Source of the DNA: Canna indica
Lineage: Eukaryota > Streptophyta > Magnoliopsida > Zingiberales > Cannaceae
Direction of reading: 5' to 3'
Length of the DNA stretch: 64,000 bases
Assembly: GCA_034359265.1 (NCBI GenBank)
Contig: CP136891.1
Location: 52,716,501-52,780,500 of the forward strand
Shown: one piece after another, positions 1-12,802 of the stretch
Layout of the letters: each line of letters begins with the position of its first letter
Position numbering within the stretch: position 1 is the stretch's first letter
Position numbers and translations under genes: made by a program
The notes under the pieces: model-generated
Seen by the model: the letters and a program-made list of their open reading frames with translations, nothing else
Databases searched by the model: none
Told to the model about the DNA's origin: nothing

Positions 1-2326
1 TGGTTGGTCCTATGCAAGTTGAAAGCATTGGAGGTAAAAAGTTTGTTCATGTTTGTGTAGATGATTACTCACGTTTCACTTGCATAGAATTTCTAAGGGA
101 AAAGTCCAATGCCTTCAACAACTTCAAATCCTTATGTCTGAGACTCCAGATTGAACAAGAACTTCCTATTCTGAAAGTGATCAGAATAAGGAGTGATCAT
201 GGAAGAGAGTTCGAGAACATTTCCTTCTCAGAATTCTATGATGATAGTGGTATTCTACATGAATTTTCTGCTCCAAAGACTCCTCAACAAAATGGTGTTG
301 TTGAAAGGAAGAACCGCACTATCCAAGAAATGGCTCGGGTCATGCTAAATTTCAAGAAGATTTCTGAGAGATTTTGGGCTGAAGCTATCAATACTGCCTG
401 CTACATTATAAATAGAGCATAACTCATACCAAAAACTATAAAAACTCCTTAGGAATTATGGAAGGAAAGAAAACCTAACCTTACATATTTTCATGTCTTT
501 GGTAGCATGTGCTATGTGTTGAATGATAGAGAATACCTTAGAAAGATGCAAAGTATTAGTGATGAAGCAATATTTCTTGGATATTCAACTAATAGCAAGG
601 CCTATACAGTCTACAACAAACGCACTTAAACTGTTATAGGGTCACCAAATGTGAAAGTAGATGACTCATAAATCTACCAGACTCTGACTGCTGATGAAGA
701 GGCAGTTAAAATTGTTAATAAAACTACCTAGAGCTCCTCTAAGACAGCAGAACAGACTGATGAAACTGCTGACTCAATAGATCCTAAGATTGACACTAAT
801 CGAGGAAAGGAAATTACAATTGAGAGGTTTGCCAAAACTCTCAAGAATCATCCGCTGAAAAATGTAATTGGTGATGTACATGAAGGAGTCAAGACCAGGA
901 ATCAGTCTAAGAAGAGTAGTCAAGACATTATCAGATACTCTTGCTACACTTCAACTATTGAACCCAAAAACATCAAGGAAGCTCTAAAAGATGAATTCTG
1001 AATCATGGCTATGCAAGAAGAACTGCAACATTTTGTCAAAAATGATGTTTGGAAATTGGTTCCAAGACCTGAAAGTGTCAATGTGATTAGAATGCAAGTG
1101 AGTCCTCAAGAACAAGACTGATGAAGCAAGAAACATCACAAGAAACAAGGCCAGACTTGTTGCTCAATGTTACAATCAAGTTGAAGGTCTGGACTATGAT
1201 GAAATCTTTGCACCTGTTGCAAGATTGGAGTCTATCAGGTTACTTCTTGCTTTATCCCACTATATGAAGTTCAAACTATATCAAATGGATGTTAAGACTA
1301 CTTTCTTAAATGATATTCTAAATGAAGAAGTCTATGTTAAACAACCTAAATGGTTTAAAAATCCTACTCATCCTGACCAAGTGTATAGACTGAAGAAAGC
1401 CTTGTATGGTCTCAAGCAAGCACCTAGAGCTTGGTATGAAAGACTAACTCAGTTTTTACTCATGAAAGGTTACAAAAGAGGAAAAGCTTATCAGACTTTA
1501 TTCATCAAGAAAAAGAAGTCTCAACTGGTCAAGCAATCTGAAGAAGGAATATTTATTTCACAAAGTAAATATACTAAGAATCTTGTTCACAAGTTTGGAC
1601 TAGACAGTTCAAGGGCAGTTAGAACCCCTATATCAACTCATGAGAAACTAAGTAAAGATGATGAAGGGAAGAGTGTTGATCCTAGTCTCTACAGGAGCAT
1701 ATTGTATTTGACAACTAGCAGAACTGACTTATGTTTTAGTGTTGGATTGTGTGCCAGATATCTAGCAAATCCTAAGGAATCTCAAGCTGTTAAGAGAATT
1801 TTTAAATATATGAAAGGTACTTTGAATTTTGGTCTTTGGTATTTTGTTGATTGTAACCCTTGTCTAGCTGGATTTTCAGATATAGATTGGGCTAGTAACA
1901 TTGATGACAAAAAGAGTACTTCAGGCGGTTGTTTTTATGTTGGATCAAATCTTGTGGCATGGTTAAGCAAGAAATAAAATTCTATTTTTGTTTCTTCAGC
2001 AGAGGCAAAATATTTGGCAGGAGGCAGTTGCAGCACATAGTTGATTTGAATGAGAAGCATGTTACTCGATTATGGTCTCAATTAAGAAGAAATGATACTC
2101 TATTATGATAACACCAATGCAAATAATATTTCAAAAAATCCTATTATGCATTCACGTACCAAACACATTGATATAAGATTTCATTATATCAGAGAGTTAG
2201 GTGAAAGGAGACAGTTGCAACTAGAATATATTACAACAAAGAAACAAGTGGTAGACATTTTTACAAAAACCATAAATGGTGAAAGGTTTAAGCAATTGAG
2301 ATCTGCTCTTGGATTATGTGTCATAT
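1..2326 (+). pseudogene. Copia (Sirevirus-like) pol remnant: integrase, reverse transcriptase, RNase H
   Basis: Broken polyprotein of a Ty1/Copia retrotransposon, entering from the left edge. The integrase core is readable to 422 (IRSDHGREFEN with catalytic D and E-region, then NGVVERKNRT) and ends in an in-frame stop; 420-1220 is still homologous but broken by stops and shifts. Reverse transcriptase is readable from 1225 (QMDVKTTFLND, LYGLKQAPRAWYE). The stretch that should hold the catalytic YVDD box is absent: LFIKKKKSQLV runs directly into KQSEEGIFISQSKY, so roughly 50 residues are deleted. RNase H follows (GFSDIDWASN, SGGCFYVGSNLVAWLSKK) with a TAA at 1975, and its C-terminal part at 2092-2326 (HSRTKHIDIRFHYIRE). 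The element cannot be active. The lineage call rests on similarity to SIRE-type pol and on the extra downstream ORF. Confidence 0.9.
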
Positions 2327-2459
2327 GACACATTTTATTTCGGGTGAAAATAAATAATTAAGTGTTTATTATGATGAAAAGGTTTCTTCGATTTTTATTC
2401 ATTCTTTTCATCACTTATTGTTTGAAGACTAATATTTATTTAATGAAGGAAGATACATT

Positions 2460-4435
2460 ACTCCTTGAAGCCCGCACATGTGCCCCATTATTAATGGAGT
2501 TTTATTTCACCCTAAAAGCTCTGGACGTTACTTTTCCAATCAAGTATCAACAGGCGAAAATTTCTTCTCCACTTCCTCGTCCGTTCGTCTACTTGTTGAT
2601 CTCTCCTCTAATTTAAAGATGTTGGGACGCAAGGGAAAGAAAGACTTTGTGAGAAAGATGTCTCTACAGCCAAGAAGATGCAATCTCAAAACCCTCCTGA
2701 AGAGACTCAACAAAATGCTGGACCTTCAACCAGGGAAATGCCTCCTCCTCCTCCAACGAGTCAAGGGCACAAGTTAAGAAAGAAAAAACCAGGAGATCGG
2801 CTGACTTGTAATTAAGGAGAAGCAGTAGAGGTATGAACCCCAAATCTTCTCAATCGTCCTCTAGGGTTTCTCAAATTAAGGGGGAGTTTGTCTTGGGTAA
2901 AGGGGAGTCTAGTAAAAGTTTTGATTTTGTCTCTCCTAGTATTGTTTCTAGATAAAAAGTTTTGAATGAGTCCTTGGCAATTTCCTCTCCAGTGCATACT
3001 GGTCCTATGATCGATATAAATATTGTTGTTATTGATATTTTTGACTCTATTCCAGTCAAAATAGGTCCATCCGATATCTCCACAAAGTCTAATGTGGATA
3101 AAAGTATTATTGAAAAGTAAAGAACTATCAATCTAACAGAGTGTTCTGAGACGATCTCAACCACTAAAGAGGTAGTTGAAACTACTATTGAAATGGCTGC
3201 TTTTGGGAACCTGAAAACTCCAAATGAAGCGATTTCAACTATGAAAGAAGTAGTTCAGATTGCTCAGGCTGTTACTGCTGATGATAACACTCCAAAATCT
3301 TCTATTCCTGAACTAGCTGCTATGGATCTGAATCAAGTTCATGCTAATTAGGTAGAATTTGAGACTCCTGAGGCTTCTGTACCTCAAAAAACTGCCTATG
3401 TTCCTGAAGCTGATACTTCTATTCTTGAAAGCACTACCTCCTCCAAGAAGAAAAATAGAGTTTCTTATGAACCTGAGATAAAGAGAAGTTCAAAAAAGGA
3501 AAATACCTATGAAGTCCAACCTTGTCTCTGGAGGAACCGTGGATTTAGAATCTGATGGTGATGATGAACCCCTGTCCATAAGGGCTAGTGAGTTGAAAAA
3601 GTCCAAGAAAAGAAAACACAATCTCGAAACACCAACAGAGAAGAAAGTCTTTCTATTGCTGAACAAAAAAGGATACAAACTCCTAGGAAGAAACAATCAA
3701 AATCTAAGAAAACTGAAAAACAAACTCCTGTTAGTAAACTGCACAATGGACTACTGTCTGATGACCTCTATCCTCTTTGAAAAGGGCTGCAATCTAGAGG
3801 TATTATCTCTAAGAGAATTCCTGATTTAGATCAAATCTCTTTAAAATGCAAACCAGTCCTTGAGATTCTTCAAAAGAGAAATTTATCTAGTTCTTATAAA
3901 AAAAGTTAAACCTTTTTGCAAGCAGCCTATACTAGAGTTCTATTGCAATCTATCTGATAATATTTCAAATCCTGAAAGCAATCATTATCATGAAGTATTT
4001 TTTAGAGGGTGTTGGTATAGTTTTAGTCCAGATGTGATTAATCAGTTTGTTAGATTTTCTAAATTTTCTTCTACTGCTGTTGATACTGATGAGACTGATG
4101 ACTTTTTGAAAATGATTGGTAAAGATGTCTCAAATGGTGATGTTATTAATTTGACAGGCAGTCATGACATCAGATCTTCATCATTGAATACCTTTTATGC
4201 AGTCTTGTTCCTCATTGCTAGAAATTATTGGATTCTTACTTCTCACGTTACATTTCTAAATAAGGAAATGATAATATTGCTTTATAAGATCACAAATGGA
4301 ATTCCATTCAATCTTGGCAGTCTTATTTTTTAGCAGATAATCTCAATTGGGATGGTATGGTATGATGATACTTTTACCATTCTGACTGCTGATACTCGAG
4401 ACTATGTTTGTGAAACTATTGTAAATTTTTGATAC
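2460..4435 (+). pseudogene. Degenerate env-like / 'putative plant transposon protein' region of the Sirevirus-like element
   Basis: Between pol and the presumed 3' LTR lies about 2 kb of decayed coding sequence. The first part is low-complexity and polar (an EKDVSTAKKMQ... reading with a PPPPPTSQG tract, then Ser/Thr/Lys-rich text). The second part, best read at 3860-4333, resembles the plant domain often annotated as 'putative plant transposon protein' (Transposase_32): ILEFYCNLSDNIS, FFRGCWYSFSPDVINQFV, HVTFLNKEMIILLYKIT. In Sireviruses such an ORF sits exactly here and is called env-like. Stops and shifts cut it, so no product is expected. A better preserved relative is present on the minus strand at 35685-36830. 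The function of the family is unknown. Confidence 0.65.
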
Positions 4436-4616
4436 TCTAGATGCTCTGCTGGGTGTAATTTTCTATGACAATGGTTGATTGTGTGGCATAACTGATGGAT
4501 ACTTTCTATTAGCTGTTGAAATTTGTTTTTTTAACAGTTATTATATCTCTATTGAAAAACCCTCTACTGTCATACAAATTACTGTGGGGTTTGCTAAATA
4601 AGCCAAATATGGAGAA

Positions 4617-5535
4617 TGTTAGTATTTTAACTTTTATATATTGATTATATTTGGCAAAAGAAGCTTTTGGTGATATCTCAGACTCAACAAGAAAGAAGCT
4701 CTACTTATGTATATGACAGTCTCAACTGTGAAGAGGCGATCTTATCTGCCAACAGTCTAAAGGTTTTCTGGATAGTTTCTGATGCGAACTTGGTGACTGC
4801 TGAGCTTCTGAATTAATGATGATTTCTTTAAATGTTTTTGGACATTCAATCATCATTATTTATGTCGTATGGTCAGTTAAGTTTCGAAGAGTTTTTCTTC
4901 ATTTATTTTCTAGGCGTTTCTATTTACATAAATGATCAAATAGTTAAAACGCCTATTATGTTGACGGTTTCAATCTAAAGACTGCAAAGATTAAAAGTGA
5001 TTGAAGTCAGCATTTATTTAGATCCTTCAGTGACATATATAAATACTGGCGAAGAGATCTATTATCAACAACTCCATTGCGTGGAAACGTTATTGCCAGA
5101 TATATAGAAGTTGAGACTATTGAGTGCAGAAAGGCAACAACCTTTTTATCTTTAGGAGAAGATTGGTTTTGGGTGGATAACTCTCTACAATACAAGGCTG
5201 TGTGAAGGACGAAACTCTATTGCTGGGATGTCATAGAGAGGAAAGTTGGTATTTACTTGTAATAGTAAATAAATTTTTATTATTTTCAATTCACTGTAGT
5301 ACTGATAGTCAGATTTCGAGTGTGAACTTCAGATGACTTATATTATACTTATAGAAAGTTGATAACATCTGTCCGGTGAGTGCCCCGCGGATTAAATGAC
5401 TGGTTTGTCACTGAACTGCGTAAATAAATCTCATGTGTTTACGTATGTCTTTTATTTTGATTTTTACTTTGCTACAATAGGTTGTTGTTAAGTAGTTGCA
5501 ACTTTCTTGCAGCTTTCTTGCAACTATCCTTCACA
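4617..5535 (+). repeat. Probable 3' LTR of the Sirevirus-like Copia element
   Basis: A purine-rich tract (tatggagaa) is followed at once by TGTTAG, the usual polypurine-tract/LTR junction of Copia elements. A TATA box and AATAAA signals lie inside the interval. The right end is a guess at the TTCACA near 5535. The partner LTR is outside the window, so it cannot be verified. Confidence 0.5.
5036..5045 (+). promoter_or_regulatory. TATA box in the Copia 3' LTR
   Basis: TATATAAATA lies about 420 bp into the presumed LTR, where a U3 core promoter is expected. Confidence 0.5.
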
Positions 5536-5539
5536 AAAG

Positions 5540-7630
5540 TTCCCTAAGAGGCCTATATTATCAGGCCGTGTGACCGGCTAGAGTACACGTCCATACTCTG
5601 AAGCCTAACTCAAATACCACAAAACCATATAAACAAATAACAACAACCTGAATTAATATCAATGACCAAACAACTTCAATCAAAATTTTTAAAAATGCAG
5701 AAACATGAATATCCATACCAAAATTGAGTTCAATAATATCTGAAATAACAAAGGAAAGATAAAGAAAAAAATAACTTGTAAATTCAACTACAATACTCTA
5801 TATGACTCAGACCATAACTTTGACTCTAACTCCGATATGTCACGAGATCTTTTTCTGAACCTGCTGCTCCCGGTCGCGCTACCCAGTACTCCAGTGCCTC
5901 TACTAGTTCTGTCCTGGAGCTACAAGGAATTAAAAAAAAATAGTAAGTCCACATTGGACTTAGTGAGTGGCTCGATCTTGAGCCCTCCACGGTTCACGGA
6001 TATATATAAAGCATGATAACAGTATAACAAATATCATCCAAAATGTAATCAATCACCCATGTAAACTAATGACTAATTCATGATATAGGAAAATAAATAA
6101 ATGCCTCGATACCATATCATCCGAGTCCACAATTAAATAATCAAAATAAAGAAGATCATATGCCAATACATGCACACATCCAAGCAAATACGAGTCGGTT
6201 ACTAGATCGCGCCCAGTGAGCTTTCTGCCCATGGTTCCTGAGCTAGGTAGGCCCTCTAGTCTTAGTAAACCTAGTCTAGTTGGGAAAGCCCTCCAACTAG
6301 TTGCCACCCCGGGTTCGTCGTCAGCATGGCTCATTGACGAGGTTCCCGGTCCATACCACATCCGTTGATCAGCTCATCTAAGTTCCGGTCTCAATCACAA
6401 GCACAACCATGATAGACATAAAATAAATACACTAAACAGTATGTGAACAATGCATAGTTAAACCAGTTTGCCAAAAATGTCTCCTGATGCCGAATAAAAC
6501 ATGAAGTAAAAGTCTCTACTATAAGTAGATGTCCAAGTGCATGTTTAGTAAGAAAAGCATCAATTCTGGCATGAGTTAACTTGCAACCTATCATCCCAAA
6601 AATCTTACAAAATATAACCTTACTACCTTCCAAAATTCATATACCAAATACTAAATTTTACAAGATATTTCCATTGAGACCAAACTGAAATGAACATATA
6701 AATTTAATTCTTAACATGCTTCGGTTGAGAATCTTAAAGTGTATCGCATGGTTTCCGTGAAGCCTATTAACTAGGTGCATATAGAAGCGGCTTCAACTCC
6801 TAACCACGATTCTATCATTTAAACCCAAGGTTTTTATTTCAATATTTCTGATTTCACTCGCATTACAAGGCAGACTCTTGAACAAAATTTCTGAACCATT
6901 ACCTTTCCATAGAATTGACAACCAAAGATTGGGGTGTAGGGTCGGAACTAAGTTCCTTGCACAACTCATTCCTATTTCATCCTAAGTCCCTAATAAAAAT
7001 ATCTTCCACTTTTAAAAAACTTTGCCTAACCCAAACGTCATCATATATAGTAACACAAAGATTTAATAGAATATTTCCTCTCATTATTCTAAAGCCGGCT
7101 ACCCCTACAACATAAAGACATCCCTATAACTGGTCGCGTCTAGGTTTTTCATGGGTCCTTTAACGTGCTCAAATTAATCCAAGACCAACAGGGTGGGATT
7201 TTACGATATTAAAAACTCAAGCAAATAGTAAATTTCCTCCTACCTATGTTCGGTCAGCCCTAAAAACCTAGGGTCCTTTCTAGGGCGAATTTCTACCACC
7301 CAACTTACATGCCAATCTCAACATATTCATAATAATAATAATCTAAAAAAAGAATAATTGATATCTAATAAGATATTTAAAAATTGAAATTTAACATCAC
7401 AACTCGTCGTCACAACTAACATTTTTATAAATTCCACTCGTCTCAAATATGAAATTAACTAGTTTAAATTTCAATATTTAACATGAACAAATCTGTTTAA
7501 TACTAAACTGAAATAAATAAATAAATAAATAATGCACAAGTCATAAATTTACCAATTTCAACTAATATTTCAATGACAGATTATAATATCTCAATCCTAC
7601 CGTACAAGCATTTTTTTTAAACAAGATACA
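5540..7630. other. No gene; repeat-derived, probably LTR-like sequence
   Basis: No coding sequence with family resemblance is visible. The GC-rich patches at about 5830-6000 and 6190-6365 alternate with AT-rich stretches, which resembles the layout of long plant LTRs in reverse orientation. No terminal repeats or target duplication could be found. Confidence 0.4.
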
Positions 7631-7633
7631 ACA

Positions 7634-8061
7634 CTTATGTTTAGATAACTTTAAGTTAAGAGGTTCGGAGGGGAGGAGGAAGAATTTGGAAGGATTTGAA
7701 AAAATTTGAATAGGGGGGGGGTTTGGAGGTTTTTGAAATGATTTTAAAAACTTTATTTGGTTAGATTTCATAAGAGGTTTGGAGGAGTTTGAAGGGATTT
7801 GTTAGACTGTCCTCGTTTATAATAATATTTTTTTAAAAAAATATTATTTTTGTAATTTAATTTTTTTTAATTCATTAACCCTTCAAATTCTTCTAAAATT
7901 GGGGAGTTTTAAAAATATGTTCTAGGAGAAGTTTGGAAGGATTTGAAATCTCTCCAAACCCCTTAAAAAAAGTTATCCAAACAAGATATTTTAAACTTCT
8001 CCAAACTCCTCCCCCTTCAAACCCCTTCAAAATTCTTCGAAATCTCCTATCCAAACATAGT
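7634..8061. mobile_element. Foldback MITE with purine-rich arms
   Basis: The left end reads as G/A-rich text beginning TTATGTTTAGATAA and full of GGAGG/TTTGGAAGG words. The right end is its C/T-rich reverse complement, ending TCCTATCCAAACATA. The two arms of about 150-180 bp could pair over an AT-rich centre near 7815-7870. No convincing target duplication is visible. The superfamily is not assigned. Confidence 0.55.
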
Positions 8062-8152
8062 GATAAAGTAGCATGACCCATTGTACCATCATCACATTTC
8101 ATCAACCCATAGTTTATCATTTTAACATTTGAACTAAATCAAAAATTAATAT

Positions 8153-8175
8153 TATATATATATATATATATATAT
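8153..8175. repeat. (TA)n microsatellite
   Basis: Uninterrupted alternating TA run, about 11 units. Confidence 0.9.
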
Positions 8176-8197
8176 GCATAAATCTTGTAACTAGAAC

Positions 8198-8584
8198 TAG
8201 GGCCGAGCAAAACCCGATCTGACTTGAAAATTTATTTCGGGTCGGATTCGGGTGAAAACCCTGTTTAACTTGACCCGACCCGATTTGATTTTAAGTTAAA
8301 TATATATATATATTGCACATATTAATAAAAGATGGTGTTGGCTTTGTGGTTAGAAGTGTGGAGATAAGGTTTAGGAGGTCTAGAGTTGAAGTCATACTTG
8401 AGTCATAATTTTAATACAATTGTTCATCTTTTTTATCATAATTTTCAAGATGAATTTTATTTTTTTATTTTTCCAAATCGAATTCGGGTTATTCGGGTCG
8501 GGTATAAATTTTTTAAAATTTTCGAATTAATACCCGATCGAATCAGATCGGGTATTGATCTAATCCGTTCGATGTACAGTCCTA
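8198..8584. mobile_element. Non-autonomous hAT-type element, 387 bp, with perfect 8-bp target duplication
   Basis: The ends are TAGGGCCGAGCA on the left and, reverse-complemented, TAGGACTGTACA on the right. ACTAGAAC occurs immediately on both sides (8190-8197 and 8585-8592). An 8-bp duplication with short G-rich inverted ends is the hAT signature. The interior is rich in CGGGT/ACCCG words and has no coding capacity. Two larger relatives lie at 13087-14489 and 16127-17569. Confidence 0.8.
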
Positions 8585-8592
8585 ACTAGAAC

Positions 8593-9586
8593 TAATTCCT
8601 AGTTCTTGATTTCCCACCATAGGGTAGACCACTAACTTTTCTCCATGTGACCAGCCCTAAATCTCTAGGTTTTATCACGTGTCACATCTCATCCCTTACA
8701 AGAAGAATCCAATTTGCAAATGCTTACCATCCAAATCCAATTTACAAATGCTTACCATCCGATCTGACAAATGCTTACCATCCGAATCCAATCCACAAAT
8801 GCTTACCATCCAATCTGATAAGGAAAAGCTTTCTAATTCCTATCTTATGTCACCGCCTCCCCCCTCCTGTGCAGCCGGCCCTAGAAACCTAGGATTTTTT
8901 TTCTCAAGGATTGTCCCCTTCCATCTCCCTCTCCTTAGAGATACAATTTCATCATCTGACATCAATCTAAAATACAATCAAGGAGAAGAACTAGATAACC
9001 AAGAAAATTTTCAGATTTATAGTAAGAAGACGAGAAGAAGAAGATGGCAACCGACGATGACGAATTCCGACTAAAGAAATGGCGCCCCCCCTCCCAATCT
9101 TGGGCGGCGTGCGATTCTCCCAAGCGCCGTATGTCGCCCACCGTTCATTTTTTTTTTAAAAAAAATACCTTTTTGCCCTTGAAATTTTACTCGTGCATAA
9201 AGGCCATACCCTTTATCATGGCCTCCGGCGATTTACTCGGCTCGCTCCGATGTGCATCCCAATTTTCTCGCTGAAACCAAAATAAATTAAATTAAATTTC
9301 CATCGAGTATTACATAAGTCCTCATTGTATTTTTAGAAAAACTATCAATCTATAAATTATTAAGGGTAGAAATTCTTAGTGAGGAGCCAATGTAGTGGTG
9401 TAGGCGAGTTTGGCAGAACCACTATATATTTCTTGTTTGCATTGTTATCTTCATTGCTCTATTTGATTCTTACTTGTGCTTGATTTAATTGTAATTGCAT
9501 CTAGTCGCACTAAGGATCAAGAAACTTGAATCGGGTAGTTGAGTTGATCAAAATCGGAAAAGAATTCAATTAAACGTAAAAGTACC
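8593..9586. other. No gene recognised; contains a short tandem repeat
   Basis: Short open frames exist but resemble no family and overlap a minisatellite. The stretch just left of 9587, joined to 11678 onward, looks like one continuous older repeat that was hit by the solo LTR. Confidence 0.4.
8718..8822. repeat. Minisatellite, about 4 units of 23-29 bp
   Basis: The word AAATGCTTACCATCC recurs four times, separated by alternating longer (AATCCAATTTAC-like) and shorter (GATCTGAC-like) spacers. Confidence 0.8.
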
Positions 9587-9591
9587 AACAC

Positions 9592-11672
9592 TGTTATGAC
9601 CTGAAAAAAAAAAAAGGATTGAATTATGAATATATTTTCTTGAAGGGCCTTTTTGCAAAATGCCTAATGATTTATATTTAGCCCTCATCCTCCTCTAATC
9701 TCTCGGGGCTTGGTGTCGACAATGGTTGAGGAGGCAGGTGATCGGAGTGGCGTGCGATGGCGGTGAAGACTCTGGTGAAGAACAGAGTTTGGAGGAGTAT
9801 TGAGGTAGGAGTTTTTATCTTCTCTGTTGATCCGTCATTTTTTTCCATGGCTTCGTTCATCGGCAGCAAGTTGGAGAAGAGGAGATGTAGTCAGAACCCG
9901 TCGGAAGGCGGAGCCGGTCGAAAGGTGATGAGTGGGTTGGCGGCGGCCGTGCGGCCTCGGCGGCGGCCAGGCTACCGTAGCCGTGATGTTGCTCATAGTT
10001 TGGCAGCACCTGTGGCGGCTGCCTGTGTCTTCTCCGGCGAAGGGTTGGTCCCACTGGCGCCGAAGGCCGTGGGAGGGGCTGGCGGGTGGTCGTCAGTGGC
10101 CGGGAGGGTCGCCCGACGTGGACCCAAGGAGGAGAGGGGCGGGCTGGGCATTAGGTGACGAGTGGGGGAGACGAGTAGGGGGAGAGGTTTTATTTGATTT
10201 AATAAATAAGTTAATTAAGAAGAGCTGTATCGCATGAAATGAGGTTAATTTATATAATATTGAGATATTTTTAGATTTGATCGTAGGATTGTAGGATCGT
10301 CGGATCGAGTTGGGGTGAATGCCAAAGTTGTAGATTTTCGTGTTCTGAACATGATGGTGGTGTCAGATTTTTGATCAGAGGTCATCTAGTAGGTCTTTTC
10401 TATGTTTCAGTGTAATTTAGTAGATGAAAGTTATTAATTCAGTTGATAAATAATTAAATAACGTAGAATCATGGTATTCTATGTTAAGTGGTGATTCAGA
10501 GTATAGATAGTTGTGTTGGGTACAAGTTGACTCCTGTTGTAGCCGATGAATGTTGAATGGATAAATTGACGATTTTACCCCTTGCCTCTATTTGCTTGAT
10601 TTGCTTCTGAAATCTGTTGATCTCCTGTTGCATTATTTTGTTGAGCATGCCATGTTGATAATTGCATGAGTCTGATTAATTGTTATTCATTAATGATTAT
10701 TTGAGCATGATATTATGCTAATGGTTCACATTGTTAGCGTTGTCATAAGTTGTATTTGCTAACATAAATTATTTTGGGTACATCTTCAGTTAATAGTTGT
10801 TGTAGCATTTATTATCGTCAGCATCGTAGATCAGTTGTAATTGTCATGTGGTGAGATCTAGTTATCATGTTGCTTATTGTTGTATCAATTTTTGTTGCTA
10901 GTATCGTAGGTCAGTTATTGTTGACATACTGCATTATAACCATTGTTGGGCACAAGCCCGGACATTGTTGATTGATTGCCCAAGTTGTATGGGCGGTGAA
11001 ATCGGTGATCACGAAATTCTCACCTGAGTTGCATGTGCGGCGTCACACTGTTAGACGTCGACGGGCTCGTGTGCGGCGTCGAGGTGTTAGACGTCGGCGA
11101 ATTACCTTTTTTGGATAGTCACATCTCTAGCTGGAGCGAGCTTGAGGTGCCACTCTCGGGGTGCGAGAGCGCGGGGGAAACCCAATGTTCACTACGCTCT
11201 TGATTGGTATGAGTTGCATTAGTTGATAGGTGAAAATGTACCTTGTTGTTGACATATTGCATTCTATTGCAGAGTTGTATATTGTTGCATCTGGCAATAT
11301 CATCGCATCATGATTGTTGTCCTTATTGTTGACATATTGATACTCCTACTTAGCTTTTCGTTAATGTTATGTATTGTTGCTTCAGATTTGCAAGTATGTC
11401 GGTAGTTGAAGTTAGGTAGCTAGAGTCCTGGAGGAGGAGACGTTATCCGTTGCTTAATAGTTATATTCTAGTTGTTTTATTGTAGTTGTTGAACCTTATT
11501 GCTGAGAATACTTCCTTTGTTGGTTGTTCATGTCGTTTCTTATCCGTTGGAATTCTAGTAACTTTTATACTATAAGTTGTTATGAAGGTTTGGTTGTGTT
11601 GGATTGATCGTCGGTTGTGCTTCTCCTAGGCGTGGTTCCTTATTTAGGGATGAACCTAGGTGAGGCATAACA
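9592..11672. mobile_element. Solo LTR, 2081 bp, target duplication AACAC
   Basis: The interval starts TGTTATG and ends CATAACA, a perfect 7-bp inverted terminus of the TG...CA kind. AACAC stands directly on both sides (9587-9591 and 11673-11677), the 5-bp duplication left by LTR-element integration. No internal domain, primer site or second LTR is present, so an intra-element recombination product (solo LTR) is the simplest reading. It holds a GC-rich block (about 9680-10160), in which several overlapping open frames exist but none resembles a protein family, and a second one at 10960-11180. Superfamily is uncertain; length and layout suit Ty3/Gypsy. Confidence 0.8.
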
Positions 11673-11677
11673 AACAC

Positions 11678-12160
11678 ACTATTCAACCTAGCTCCTTCTA
11701 GTGTGGACATTCATCCAACACTATTGTATCTAGTCCCCACCTAGCAATAAAATTTCTCGTTTCATAAATGGAAGTAGGCGTGCTCCACGCCAACCAAAAA
11801 GAACCTTGACGGTGCTACAATTAGTGCCTCGGGCCAAGCATAGCCGAACTGAAGAAAGAGCCTCGTGGCCCACAAGCATCCTCCACGGCCGTAGGCGAAT
11901 AGCCGACAAGAATTTTCGAGCAAGACCCAGGTCAAGACAAGCGAAAACAACCTTGACTCAATGCTTGAAAGATGACTCTCGTCGTGCTCAAATCGCCTCA
12001 ACAGGCACAATTAAAGCTCAAATAGAGCACTTTTCTGTACGCACAATTTCCTTTATCATTCAATAAAATTGCATTTCTCACATATTTTTATGTGTATGCC
12101 TAGGAATTTTACGGCCATCTCGTCTCTTTAACGAATACTCAATTATTCGAAACTAATTTG
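11678..12160. other. Repeat-derived sequence, no gene
   Basis: Continuation of the DNA that received the solo LTR. No coding similarity was recognised. It leads into the ~180-bp tandem array. Confidence 0.4.
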
Positions 12161-12802
12161 ACTCTTTGCGTGCAGTCCTGCTTTACCCTCCTCGGTGAGC
12201 TTGGTTTGAACCCCCGAGTGCAATCCTCAGCCCCTAGAGTCGTTACTTCCAACCTCAGAGCCCCTACACGACCAGGACTCGATTTTCACCAACCTGGCTC
12301 GTTGGCCACCATGCCACTACTTCCAGCCTCAGAACCCTTACTCGACTCCTCGCACACGGTCCTGCCTTACGTTCCTCGGCAAGCCTGACTTGAACCCCTA
12401 AGTGCGGTCCTCGGCCCCCAGAGCCGCTACTTTCGGCCTTAGAGTCCTTACTCGACTCTTTGCATGTGGTCCTGCCTTACACTCCTCATGAACTCGTCTT
12501 GAACCCCCCGAGTGCAGTCCTCGGCCCCCAGAGCCGCTACTTCCGGCCTCAGCGCCCCTATATGACCATGACTCGATTTTAACCAACCTGGCTCGTTGGC
12601 CATCGTTCCACTACTTCCAGCCTTAAAGCCCTTACTCGACTCCTCGCGCACGTTCCTACCTTACGCTCCTCGACAAGTTCGGCTTGAACCCCCAAGTGTA
12701 GTCCTCGACGCCTAGAGCCGCTACTTTTGGCCTCAGTGCTATTACACGACTAGGACTTGGTTTTCACCAGTCTGGCTCGTTGGCCACCGCGCCACTACTT
12801 CC
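12161..12802. repeat. Degenerate ~180-bp tandem array, left part
   Basis: Landmarks such as CTACTTCCGGCCTCAG, CCTTACTCGACTCCTCG, GAACCCCCGAGTGCAGTCC and GGCTCGTTGGCCAC recur in order with a period near 180 bp, plus one shortened unit of about 118 bp. The array continues at 18115 after the LTR element that splits it. Such arrays are common in the non-coding parts of large plant LTR elements. Apparent open frames here are by-products. Confidence 0.8.

Noticed and set aside
9757..10237. Open frames of 100-130 codons in a GC-rich block
   Set aside because: They lie inside the solo LTR, overlap in several frames and show no domain; composition alone explains them.
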